DNA of 5,223 bases from Flavobacterium sp. (GTDB lineage Bacteria; Bacteroidota; Bacteroidia; Flavobacteriales; Flavobacteriaceae). The position numbers and the translations under genes were made by a program. The notes under the pieces are model-generated. The model did not search any database. It saw only the letters and a list, made by a program, of their open reading frames with translations, and was not told the DNA's origin. Shown here in pieces: positions 1-5,223 of this stretch; position 1 is the first letter of the stretch; each line of letters begins with the position of its first letter. The stretch is taken from contig JASLGC010000183.1 in assembly GCA_030150335.1 (NCBI GenBank), forward strand, positions 1 through 5,223. Reading direction: 5' to 3'.

Positions 1-1
1 G

Positions 2-928
2 GCTGCTTTGGCAATGAAGAGTATCATGGAGTTAGCAGTTGATTCTGACGAAATGGGAATGTATTGGAAAGAGAATAAACCAGGATGGTTCTGGTATGAT
101 TCACCTATAGAAACACAAGTGATGATTATGGAGGCATATAACGAGGTTGTTTCTAAAGAAGACAAAGCATTGGAGGAAATGAAAGTGTGGTTGTTGAAAA
201 ACAAGCAAACAACAGCATGGAATTCAAATAAAGCAACGACTCATGCTATTTATGCATTATTGAACATTGGTAAATCATGGGTAGATTCTGATAAGGGAAT
301 TACTGTAAAAGTAGGTGGTGCTCCAATTGACTTGACAAAAGATAGTCAAATGGGAAGTGGCTATGTGAAACAGTCTTGGTCTAAAGGGGAGATAACTCCT
401 GAGATGGCAACTGTTGAGGTAGAGAAGACTTCTCCTGGTGTAGCTTGGGGTGCGATGTACTGGCAGTACTTTGAGGATTTGGATAAAATCACGGCAGCAC
501 ATACAGGCGTGAAGTTCAATAAGCAATTGTTCTTACGTGTGAATACTGACAAAGGAGAAGTGTTGAGAGCGATTACAACAGATACGCCGATTAAGGTTGG
601 TGATAAAGTAGCTGTTCGTTTAGAAATTGTTGTTGACCGCGATATGGACTTCGTTCACATCAAAGATATGAGAGCAAGTGGTTTTGAGCCAACGAATGTT
701 TTCTCTGGTTATAGATGGAAAGGGGAGTTTGGTTATTACGAGGAAACACGTGATGCATCAACGAATTTCTTTATCTCTCGATTGAACAAAGGAAGTTATG
801 TGTTTGAATATGATTTAAGAGCTAATACAGCTGGTTTCTTCTCTAATGGTATTACTACATTACAGAATATGTATGCGCCTGAAATGAGTGCGCATAGCGA
901 AGGAATTAAAGTAGATATTAAACAGTAA
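2..928 (+). CDS. Alpha-2-macroglobulin family protein, C-terminal part (5' end outside window)
   Basis: This is the last 308 residues of a much larger envelope protein; bacterial alpha-2-macroglobulins are usually well over 1,500 residues. The frame is open to the left edge, so the TTG at 8 and ATG at 14 are internal codons, not starts. Visible residues 1 to about 100 look like the end of the helical thioester-type (TED) toroid, with a typical closing helix (WNSNKATTHAIYALL). Residues around 145-160 carry GAMYWQYFEDLDKI. The last 100 or so residues form the receptor-binding-like beta domain (MYAPEMSAHSEG near the end). Known family role: trapping attacking proteases in the periplasm or at the outer membrane. 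The thioester motif (CxEQ) would lie upstream, so whether this copy has one is unknown. It ends in TAA. The nearest strong terminator is about 190 bp downstream, beyond a repeat-filled gap. Family assignment is confident; the biological target is inferred. Confidence 0.88.
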   Translation, partial: AALAMKSIMELAVDSDEMGMYWKENKPGWFWYDSPIETQVMIMEAYNEVVSKEDKALEEMKVWLLKNKQTTAWNSNKATTHAIYALLNIGKSWVDSDKGITVKVGGAPIDLTKDSQMGSGYVKQSWSKGEITPEMATVEVEKTSPGVAWGAMYWQYFEDLDKITAAHTGVKFNKQLFLRVNTDKGEVLRAITTDTPIKVGDKVAVRLEIVVDRDMDFVHIKDMRASGFEPTNVFSGYRWKGEFGYYEETRDASTNFFISRLNKGSYVFEYDLRANTAGFFSNGITTLQNMYAPEMSAHSEGIKVDIKQ

Positions 929-931
929 GTA

Positions 932-1117
932 GGTTTACAGTTTACCAGTTTACAGTGTTTTTAAATACCGTAAACTATTCGCTGATAACTAAGAGTTATT
1001 AACCTTTAAGTAAGTACTTGATAACTATTATTGGCTCATAGAAAGCAGTAAGCCGTTAACTACTTCCGGTACACAAAAGGCTGTGAACCGTGAACAGTAA
1101 ACCAATAACAGTAAACT
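932..1117. repeat. Degenerate 7-bp (heptad) repeat array, GTAAACN-like
   Basis: The gap between the macroglobulin stop and the terminator is built from variants of GTAAAC[T/C/A]. The clearest block is 1083-1117, five adjoining heptads: GTGAACC, GTGAACA, GTAAACC, AATAACA, GTAAACT. Reading back in the same phase to 1041 gives eleven heptads, seven of which match GTAAAC at five or six of six positions. Further copies lie at 970-976 (GTAAACT), 984-990 and 1020-1026 (GATAACT) and 1055-1061 (GTTAACT). At the left end the unit is on the opposite strand: GGTTTAC 932-938, AGTTTAC 939-945 and 947-953. The array therefore changes orientation near 960. The segments 932-945 and 1090-1103 are inverted repeats matching at 12 of 14 bases. 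No open reading frame of note crosses it. Function is unknown. Confidence 0.7.
947..976. repeat. Imperfect inverted repeat at the heptad orientation switch
   Basis: AGTTTAC (947-953) and GTAAACT (970-976) are perfect 7-bp complementary arms. Inside them, GTG at 955-957 can pair with TAC at 966-968 after one mismatch (the last pair is G-U), leaving an eight-base AT-only loop. It starts 18 bases after the macroglobulin stop codon and could stabilise the 3' end of that mRNA. It is not followed by a T-run, so it is a poor intrinsic terminator. Confidence 0.4.
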
Positions 1118-1120
1118 AAA

Positions 1121-1158
1121 AACAAGAAAGGCGAACCATTGTGTTCGCCTTTCTTGTT
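1121..1158 (+). terminator. Strong hairpin terminator, possibly bidirectional
   Basis: Perfect 16-bp arms (1121-1136 and 1143-1158) surround a six-base loop (CATTGT). The GC-rich core is GGCGAAC/GTTCGCC. On the + strand the core is followed by TTTCTTGTTGT; on the - strand by TTTCTTGTTTTTAG, so both directions have a T-rich tail. The only upstream + strand gene is the macroglobulin, whose stop is about 190 bp away. The hairpin also shields the pirin promoter at 1191 from read-through. Confidence 0.85.
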
Positions 1159-1190
1159 GTAGGTTAAGTGTAAAAGGATAGGAGTGGTGG

Positions 1191-1198
1191 TACCTTTG
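1191..1198 (+). promoter_or_regulatory. Bacteroidetes-type -7 box (TACCTTTG) for the pirin gene
   Basis: TACCTTTG is an exact match to TAnnTTTG, the -7 element of the Bacteroidetes primary sigma factor. It lies 21 bases before the ATG at 1220, predicting a short leader of roughly 14-17 bases. No good TTG -33 box is seen at the usual spacing; GTG at 1168-1170 is the nearest weak candidate. Confidence 0.65.
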
Positions 1199-1211
1199 TA
1201 ATACAAAAAAC

Positions 1212-1217
1212 AAGGAG
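1212..1217 (+). promoter_or_regulatory. Purine-rich AAGGAG very close to the pirin start
   Basis: AAGGAG resembles a Shine-Dalgarno sequence but ends only two bases before the ATG at 1220, closer than the usual 5-9 bases. Bacteroidetes often initiate without a Shine-Dalgarno sequence. The start is therefore supported mainly by the match of the N-terminus (MKTRNIKQVV) to pirin N-termini rather than by this site. Confidence 0.4.
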
Positions 1218-1219
1218 AT

Positions 1220-2095
1220 ATGAAAACAAGAAATATTAAACAAGTAGTAGCACCACAACCTGCACATTTTGTAGGAGATGGTTTTAGAGTGCATAACTTT
1301 ATTCCAGGTATGCCAAATATGAGTATGCAACAAATGGACCCGTTCATTATGTTTGACTACAATTCAAAATTTGTGTTTCCACCTTCTCAAATTCCTAAAG
1401 GAGTTGGTGTTCACCCACACAAAGGGTTTGAAACAGTAACGATTGCTTACAAAGGACGTGTGGAGCACGGAGACAGTAGTGGTGGTGGAGGTATCATTGG
1501 ACAAGGTGATGTACAATGGATGACAGCTGCTTCTGGTGTATTACACAAAGAGTTTCACGAAACAGAATGGAGTAAAACAGGAGGTGAGTTTCAAATGGTA
1601 CAGCTTTGGGTAAACTTAAAAGGTGAAGACAAAAAAGGGCCTGCTAAATACCAAGCGATTGAGAATGATAAAATGGCAAAACACCAATTGCCTAATGATA
1701 TGGGATTAGTTGAGGTAATTGCTGGTGAGTTTGAAGGAACAAAAGGAACAGCTTCTACCTTTACACCAATGCACATGTTTAACTTAAAAGCAAAAGCAGG
1801 GGCAAAAACAACGTTTAGTTTTCCTTCTCATTTCACAACAATGTTGTTGGTTTTAGAAGGGGAGATAAAAGTTAATGATACTACAATTGTAAAAACAGAC
1901 CACGTAGCGCACATGGCAAAAGATGGAGAAGCATTTACAGTTGAGGTTTTAGAAGATGCAGTCGTATTAGTATTGTCAGGAGAGCCATTGAACGAACCAA
2001 TTGCTCACTACGGTCCTTTTGTAATGAATACAAGAGATGAGTTGATTGAAGCGGTAAATGACTTCAACGCTGGTAAATTCGGAGAGTTAGAGTAA
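1220..2095 (+). CDS. Pirin family protein (bicupin)
   Basis: A complete 291-residue protein, the usual length for pirins. The N-terminal cupin carries the four metal ligands found in human pirin: H65 and H67 in HPHKGFET, and H109 and E111 in VLHKE. It also has the family signatures MDPFIMFD (39-46) and VQLWVNL (127-133). The C-terminal cupin ends in GEPLNEPIAHYGPFVMNTRDEL-type sequence (254-275), a hallmark of bacterial pirins. No signal peptide, so cytosolic. Known family activities are iron binding and, in some members such as E. coli YhhW, quercetin 2,3-dioxygenase activity in vitro; the natural substrate is usually unknown. The intact metal site suggests a working metalloprotein. The gene has its own TAnnTTTG promoter, a strong terminator upstream and a hairpin downstream, so it appears monocistronic. 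Family assignment is secure; the precise role is not. Confidence 0.95.
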   Translation: MKTRNIKQVVAPQPAHFVGDGFRVHNFIPGMPNMSMQQMDPFIMFDYNSKFVFPPSQIPKGVGVHPHKGFETVTIAYKGRVEHGDSSGGGGIIGQGDVQWMTAASGVLHKEFHETEWSKTGGEFQMVQLWVNLKGEDKKGPAKYQAIENDKMAKHQLPNDMGLVEVIAGEFEGTKGTASTFTPMHMFNLKAKAGAKTTFSFPSHFTTMLLVLEGEIKVNDTTIVKTDHVAHMAKDGEAFTVEVLEDAVVLVLSGEPLNEPIAHYGPFVMNTRDELIEAVNDFNAGKFGELE

Positions 2096-2129
2096 TTCTT
2101 CATAAAGAAGGATAGGAAGTATATAAGGT

Positions 2130-2159
2130 TATCTCCAAGAATTACGTTTCTTGGAGATA
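2130..2159. terminator. Hairpin between convergent genes (pirin and Bor-like)
   Basis: Perfect 12-bp arms TATCTCCAAGAA (2130-2141) and TTCTTGGAGATA (2148-2159) enclose the loop TTACGT. AGGATA (2109-2114) and TATCCT (2163-2168) could add an outer stem. The hairpin lies 34 bases after the pirin stop and 23 bases after the stop of the opposing gene, as expected for a shared bidirectional terminator. Neither side has a continuous T-run, so efficiency may be modest. Confidence 0.7.
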
Positions 2160-2182
2160 CTTTATCCTGTTATACTAAGGTA

Positions 2183-2503
2183 CTATTTAGCATCCTCAAG
2201 TGGAACATGGAAAGTTGTTGTTGTTGGAGTATATACCCCAAATGTTACAAAATGTAATAAACCATCAACAAAAGTCCATTGGTTTTTGATGATATAATTT
2301 TCCTTGTTTCCTACGTAATCTTTAGCATCGTATCCTTCTTTTAATGGAATTAATCCACCAATCAATGAAGGGTTTTTTACTTTGTTGATTTCCACAGAAG
2401 GAGCTGTAACTGATGCGTTACCTACTGCTACTTTAGATGTGAAACAAGAAGTCATTGCTACAGAAACTATAGCAACCAATAAAACTTTTGAGATTTTTGA
2501 CAT
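2183..2503 (-). CDS. Bor-like outer-membrane lipoprotein
   Basis: A complete 106-residue protein with a lipoprotein signal: basic start (MSKISK), hydrophobic stretch 8-17, and lipobox-like MTSC with C20 as the acylated cysteine. The C-terminal segment at 76-93 (WTFVDGLLHFVTFGVYTP) closely resembles the conserved TFVNGLLGFITLGIYTP stretch of the phage lambda Bor / Iss lipoprotein family (recalled, not searched). The middle (SLIGGLIPLKEGYDAKDYVG) sits where Bor has its glycine-rich segment and cysteine. The length is close to that of Bor (about 97). Bor and Iss are surface lipoproteins linked to serum resistance in E. coli; that role should not be assumed here. The gene ends in TAG, is convergent with pirin and has a TATTTTTG promoter box 25 bases upstream. 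The leader is A-rich without a Shine-Dalgarno sequence. No phage genes are visible around it, so it looks like a resident chromosomal member. Confidence 0.8.
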   Translation of the reverse strand: MSKISKVLLVAIVSVAMTSCFTSKVAVGNASVTAPSVEINKVKNPSLIGGLIPLKEGYDAKDYVGNKENYIIKNQWTFVDGLLHFVTFGVYTPTTTTFHVPLEDAK

Positions 2504-2528
2504 AATAATGTTTTTTAAATTATAGAGG

Positions 2529-2536
2529 CAAAAATA
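2529..2536 (-). promoter_or_regulatory. Bacteroidetes-type -7 box (TATTTTTG) for the Bor-like gene
   Basis: On the - strand this reads TATTTTTG, an exact TAnnTTTG match, 25 bases before the ATG at 2503. The predicted leader is about 18-21 bases and AT-rich. No clear TTG -33 box is seen at 17-19 bases upstream. Confidence 0.6.
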
Positions 2537-2630
2537 TCTTTATTAGAAGTTTTATATGGTCACCTTTTTAGTTTATAAATGGAATAAAATTTATTATATA
2601 GTAAAAAGTATTTCATTGATTTAAGGTCTG

Positions 2631-2653
2631 AAACAACTACATAATAGTTGTTT
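2631..2653. repeat. 9-bp perfect inverted repeat
   Basis: AAACAACTA (2631-2639) and TAGTTGTTT (2645-2653) are perfect complements with a five-base spacer (CATAA). It lies about 95 bp upstream of the Bor-like promoter box and about 260 bp upstream of the lipoprotein promoter box. It could be a dimeric regulator site or a weak hairpin; no T-run follows. There is no second copy in the window. Confidence 0.4.
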
Positions 2654-2869
2654 ACAAATTTTCACTATAGGTAGCTTGCTTACTACATAAATTGATGAGG
2701 TGTGTATATTTTAAGTAGAGTGTTTTTAGGGGTATATAAAGTTGCTATCTGTTGCTTGTTTATAGGAAAGAGAGAGTAAGTTCCCAAAATAGACAAAAGC
2801 ATAGTATATCATGAGATTTTGGATAGTTTGAAATGAATAAAATATAAAAGGCTTTTTTAAAAAGTATTG

Positions 2870-2907
2870 AAGGAGAGATAATTTTTTATCTTTCCTTTTC
2901 TTTTTTC
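2870..2907 (+). terminator. Terminator-like hairpin with T-rich tail, just upstream of the lipoprotein promoter
   Basis: AAGGAGAGATAA (2870-2881) pairs with TTATCTTTCCTT (2886-2897) over 12 bp with one G-U pair and a TTTT loop. It is followed by TTCTTTTTTC, as in intrinsic terminators on the + strand. The - strand side lacks an equivalent T-run. It ends four bases before the TACATTTG box at 2911. No + strand gene is recognisable between 2504 and 2870, so its purpose is unclear (see findings). Confidence 0.6.
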
Positions 2908-2910
2908 GTA

Positions 2911-2918
2911 TACATTTG
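2911..2918 (+). promoter_or_regulatory. Bacteroidetes-type -7 box (TACATTTG) for the acidic lipoprotein gene
   Basis: TACATTTG exactly fits TAnnTTTG and lies 14 bases before the ATG at 2933. The predicted leader is only about 7-10 bases, nearly leaderless. The AAAAGG at 2926-2931 is one base from the ATG, too close to act as a normal Shine-Dalgarno sequence. The -33 region falls within the right arm of the preceding hairpin and has no clear TTG. Confidence 0.6.
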
Positions 2919-2932
2919 TTTTTTTAAAAGGT

Positions 2933-3478
2933 ATGAAAACAATAGGATTAGGATTATTGACTTTTGCTCTGTTGGGTGCAAGTTGTCAAGATAAAAAAGT
3001 AGAAGCACCAATAGTTGAAGATGTTATTACTGAAACTGTAAAAGAGGATGTGCAAACAAAGGAGTTAACGTTGTCTGGGGGTTCTATGGATACGTATATA
3101 GATTCTGAAGATGCTATGATGGTGTCTTTAGACGAAAAAGCTCAAATGCGTTTGCAAAAAGCGATTCAGATTATCGGAAATACGAATATTATCTATAGTG
3201 AAGATGGCGGGATAGATAATGATAAAACAGATGATGAATTTCTAAAGATTGTGGGTGGTAAAACTTTTAAACAAGTATGTGATATTGCAGAGGGATATTT
3301 AAAAGCAGACCAGCAACGTGAGTTAGCTCGTATTAATGAAGGTTTAGGAAGTTTGAAAGACCCTAAAGCAACATCTGATGTAGAAAGATATGATGAGTTG
3401 ATGAGAGACCTAAAGGAGACAAATAAGATGTCAGTTACTTTAGATGAATATGTATATAACGAAGAGTGTTTCTTATAA
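2933..3478 (+). CDS. Acidic lipoprotein of unknown function
   Basis: A complete 181-residue protein. The start at 2933 gives a short lipoprotein signal peptide: MK, hydrophobic residues 4-15 and lipobox-like GASC with C18 as the lipidated cysteine. The mature part opens with QDKK, then an acidic, probably flexible linker (about 20-47). A mostly helical domain follows (about 50-165), including VSLDEKAQMRLQKAIQIIG (64-82) and KIVGGKTFKQVCDIAEGYLK (105-124). The pattern of a 'S-L-x-x-x' helix followed by a 'GKT..-I...A' helix loosely recalls DUF6694-type lipoproteins, but I hold this weakly. Two further cysteines, C116 and the near-terminal C179, could form a disulfide outside the cytoplasm. It probably sits in the inner or outer membrane facing the periplasm; no clear surface-export signal is seen after the cysteine. 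It has its own promoter, converges on the M3 peptidase gene and shares its terminator. Function not recognised. Confidence 0.8.
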   Translation: MKTIGLGLLTFALLGASCQDKKVEAPIVEDVITETVKEDVQTKELTLSGGSMDTYIDSEDAMMVSLDEKAQMRLQKAIQIIGNTNIIYSEDGGIDNDKTDDEFLKIVGGKTFKQVCDIAEGYLKADQQRELARINEGLGSLKDPKATSDVERYDELMRDLKETNKMSVTLDEYVYNEECFL

Positions 3479-3510
3479 AAGAGTTTATACACTGTTGTGA
3501 AATAAAAAGA

Positions 3511-3538
3511 AAGCCCATTGTTTTTTGACAATGGGCTT
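3511..3538. terminator. Bidirectional terminator between the lipoprotein and M3 peptidase genes
   Basis: Perfect 11-bp arms AAGCCCATTGT (3511-3521) and ACAATGGGCTT (3528-3538) flank the loop TTTTTG. On the - strand the stem is followed by TCTTTTTATTTC, a good T-rich tail for the peptidase gene, which stops at 3546. On the + strand CTTCTTCATATTATTT follows, for the lipoprotein gene, which stops at 3478. The left-side A-tract and right-side T-tract fit a shared terminator. Confidence 0.85.
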
Positions 3539-3545
3539 CTTCATA

Positions 3546-5222
3546 TTATTTAATCAAACCAGCTCTTTTTAGTAAAGCATCTGGTGTAGGCTCTTGGCCT
3601 CTGAATTGTTTGTATAATGTCATTGGGTGGTCTGTACCTCCTTGTGATAATACATTATCTTTAAATTTAGTAGCAACCTCTTTATTGAAGATTCCGTTCT
3701 CTTTAAAGAAAGCAAAAGCATCAGCATCTAATACTTCTGCCCATTTGTAGCTGTAGTATCCTGAAGAATATCCACCTTGGAAAATGTGAGAGAACGATGT
3801 ACTCATTGCATTCTCTTTTACATCTGGATATTGAGCAGTAGCTTTGAATTGTTCTACTTCAAAATCTTTTAAGCTTGTGATATTAGTTGGGTCTTGACCA
3901 TGCCATCCCATATCTAATAAACCAAAACTCAACTGACGTACCGTTGCCATTCCTTCTAAGAAGCTTGCACTTTCTTTAATTTTATCAACTAATTCCATTG
4001 GAATAGTCTCTCCTGTTTGGTAGTGTTTTGCAAATAACTCTAACGCTTCTTTTTCAAAACACCAGTTTTCCATAACTTGACTTGGTAACTCAACGAAGTC
4101 CCAGAATACATTTGTTCCTGATAAACTTGGGTAAGTTGTGTCAGCTAACATTCCGTGTAATGCGTGACCAAACTCGTGGAATAATGTTGTCACCTCATTA
4201 AAAGTTAATAACGATGGTTTTGTAGCTGTTGGTTTAGTGAAGTTACATACAATAGAAATATGTGGTCTTTCATTTACACCATTTTGGATATATTGATTTT
4301 TGAACGATGTCATCCATGCTCCATTTCTCTTTCCTTTACGAGGGAAGAAGTCAGAGTAGAATACCGCAACAAATTCTCCTTTGTCATTCGTTACTTCAAA
4401 TGTTCTAACGTCTGGGTGATATTTGTCGATATCTTGAACTTCAGTAAATGTCAATCCGTATAATTTGTTAGCTACTTGAAAAGCACCATCTAATACGTTT
4501 TCCAATTGGAAGTATGGTTTTAATAACTCATCATCTAAGCTAAAACGCTCTTGTTTTAATTTCTCAGAGTAGTATGAGCCATCCCATTTCTCTAATTGGT
4601 CAATGTTATCTAATTTTTTAGCAAAAGCTGTAAGTTCAGCAAACTCTTTGTCTGCAGCTGGCTTAGCTTTAGCCAAAAGTTCATTTAAGAAAGCGATTAC
4701 TTTATCTGGCGACTGTGCCATGCGCTCTTCTAATACGAAGTGAGCATGGGTTTTATAACCTAATAAATTAGCTCTTTCATGACGTAGTTTTACAATGTTA
4801 AGCACATTTGCTTCGTTATTATGTTCATTGTCTTGAAACGCTTTTTTACCTGCTGCAATAGCCATTTCTTTTCTCAACGCTCTATTGTCAGCATACGTCA
4901 TGAATGGAATATAGCTTGGGTAGTCTAAAGTAAATAACCAACCTTCTTTTCCTTCTTGTTCTGCTAAGCTTTTTGCTTCCTCTACAGCTCCTTCTGGTAG
5001 TCCAGCAAGGTCTTTTTTATCTGTAATATTTAGTTGGTATTTGTGTGTTTCTGCTAAAACGTTTTCTCCAAAAGTTAGAGATGTTTTTGATAGTTCAGCA
5101 TCAATCTCACGTAGTCTATTCTTTTTATCTTCTGCCAATAAAGCACCATTACGCACAAAACTCTTGTAGTTTTTCGTTAATAGTGTTTTTTGTTCTGTAT
5201 TTAAGTTGAGGTTGTCGATTTG
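3546..5222 (-). CDS. M3 family zinc metallopeptidase (Dcp / oligopeptidase A-like), N-terminus outside window
   Basis: The frame is open to the right edge, giving 558 residues and a TAA stop at 3546-3548. The GTG at 5154-5156 is an internal valine: the 22 codons before it (ending LLTKNYKSF) continue the family sequence. M3 oligopeptidases of the Dcp/OpdA group are about 675-705 residues, so roughly 120-150 N-terminal residues are missing, including any signal peptide. The zinc site is complete: HEFGH encoded at 4164-4178 (visible residues 349-353) and the third ligand E378 in FVELPSQ, 25 residues after the second histidine. The substrate-binding C-terminal motif is present around 477-494 (SHIFQGGYSSGYYSYKW), with the conserved histidine and tyrosines. 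Known role: hydrolysis of short peptides, as peptidyl-dipeptidase or endo-oligopeptidase, in protein turnover. The sequence alone does not separate Dcp from OpdA activity. Convergent with the acidic lipoprotein gene. Confidence 0.94.
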   Translation of the reverse strand, partial: QIDNLNLNTEQKTLLTKNYKSFVRNGALLAEDKKNRLREIDAELSKTSLTFGENVLAETHKYQLNITDKKDLAGLPEGAVEEAKSLAEQEGKEGWLFTLDYPSYIPFMTYADNRALRKEMAIAAGKKAFQDNEHNNEANVLNIVKLRHERANLLGYKTHAHFVLEERMAQSPDKVIAFLNELLAKAKPAADKEFAELTAFAKKLDNIDQLEKWDGSYYSEKLKQERFSLDDELLKPYFQLENVLDGAFQVANKLYGLTFTEVQDIDKYHPDVRTFEVTNDKGEFVAVFYSDFFPRKGKRNGAWMTSFKNQYIQNGVNERPHISIVCNFTKPTATKPSLLTFNEVTTLFHEFGHALHGMLADTTYPSLSGTNVFWDFVELPSQVMENWCFEKEALELFAKHYQTGETIPMELVDKIKESASFLEGMATVRQLSFGLLDMGWHGQDPTNITSLKDFEVEQFKATAQYPDVKENAMSTSFSHIFQGGYSSGYYSYKWAEVLDADAFAFFKENGIFNKEVATKFKDNVLSQGGTDHPMTLYKQFRGQEPTPDALLKRAGLIK

Positions 5223-5223
5223 T

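Larger units (their letters stand above)
2504..2932. other. 429-bp AT-rich intergenic region without a credible gene
   Basis: This gap separates the divergent Bor-like and acidic lipoprotein genes. It holds a - strand TATTTTTG box (2529-2536), a 9-bp inverted repeat (2631-2653), a short direct repeat GTTGCT (2741-2746 and 2751-2756), a terminator-like hairpin (2870-2907) and a + strand TACATTTG box (2911-2918). ATG-started frames are tiny: 22 codons from 2555, 7 codons near 2696, and a few shorter. None has coding character. The stretch 2654-2869 shows nothing I can assign; it could be plain spacer, or the body of an untranslated transcript ending at the 2870 hairpin. Confidence 0.6.

Noticed and set aside
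8..16. TTG at 8 or ATG at 14 as a true start codon for the macroglobulin-like gene
   Set aside because: The frame is open to the window edge and the protein begins in the middle of the helical domain, so these are internal codons of a larger gene.
275..552. Reading frames on the - strand inside the macroglobulin gene
   Set aside because: Shadows of a well-supported coding frame, with no homology signal.
932..1117. Heptad region as a CRISPR array or insertion element
   Set aside because: Units are 7 bp with no unique spacers, there is no cas gene, no transposase and no visible target-site duplication.
1028..1347. Overlapping reading frames on the - strand, 95-101 codons
   Set aside because: They run across the repeat array, the perfect terminator hairpin and the start of the pirin gene; the sequences have no recognisable features and no promoter.
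1591..1776. 61-codon - strand frame within the pirin gene
   Set aside because: Antisense shadow of the pirin coding frame; no promoter or independent support.
2555..2623. 22-codon frame (starting MVTFLVYKW) as a small gene
   Set aside because: It lies in AT-rich spacer with no ribosome binding site or + strand promoter box; a frame this length is expected by chance.
3193..3531. 112-codon reading frame on the - strand
   Set aside because: Antisense to the acidic lipoprotein gene and starting within the bidirectional terminator; its composition looks like a shadow frame.
4260..4463. 67-codon + strand frame within the M3 peptidase gene
   Set aside because: Antisense shadow of a strongly conserved enzyme gene.
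5154..5156. GTG as the start of the M3 peptidase
   Set aside because: The 22 upstream codons in the same frame are open and continue M3 family sequence, so the gene runs past the right edge of the window.

Overview
The window looks like a stretch of chromosome from a Flavobacteriia-type Bacteroidetes. It is AT-rich, and three intergenic regions carry TAnnTTTG boxes, the -7 element of the Bacteroidetes primary sigma factor. Start codons mostly lack a well-placed Shine-Dalgarno sequence, and the encoded proteins look flavobacterial. Myroides or a close relative is a reasonable guess, but the genus cannot be fixed from this sequence alone.

Layout, left to right. (1) Bases 2-928 (+) are the 3' end of a large alpha-2-macroglobulin-family gene whose start lies outside the window. 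(2) Bases 929-1120 are non-coding and filled with a degenerate 7-bp repeat (GTAAACN-like). They end at a perfect 16-bp terminator hairpin (1121-1158). (3) Bases 1220-2095 (+) encode a complete pirin-family bicupin with all four metal ligands. (4) A hairpin (2130-2159) separates it from a convergent small gene (2183-2503, -) for a Bor-like outer-membrane lipoprotein. (5) Bases 2504-2932 are a 429-bp AT-rich gap with no credible gene. It holds the promoter of the Bor-like gene, a 9-bp inverted repeat, a terminator-like hairpin and the promoter of the next gene. (6) Bases 2933-3478 (+) encode an acidic lipoprotein of unknown function. (7) A shared bidirectional terminator (3511-3538) separates it from the convergent gene at 3546-5222 (-), an M3-family zinc oligopeptidase with an intact HEFGH site, cut off at its N-terminus by the window edge.

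Each gene appears to be its own transcription unit: none is within operon distance on the same strand, and hairpins lie between neighbours. There is no evidence of a shared pathway. At least two and probably three products act in the envelope (macroglobulin, Bor-like lipoprotein, acidic lipoprotein). Pirin is expected in the cytosol, and the location of the M3 peptidase cannot be judged without its N-terminus. I see no mobile element, tRNA, rRNA, CRISPR array or defence system. The most unusual features are the heptad array at 932-1117 and the terminator-like hairpin at 2870-2907, which follows a stretch with no recognisable gene.
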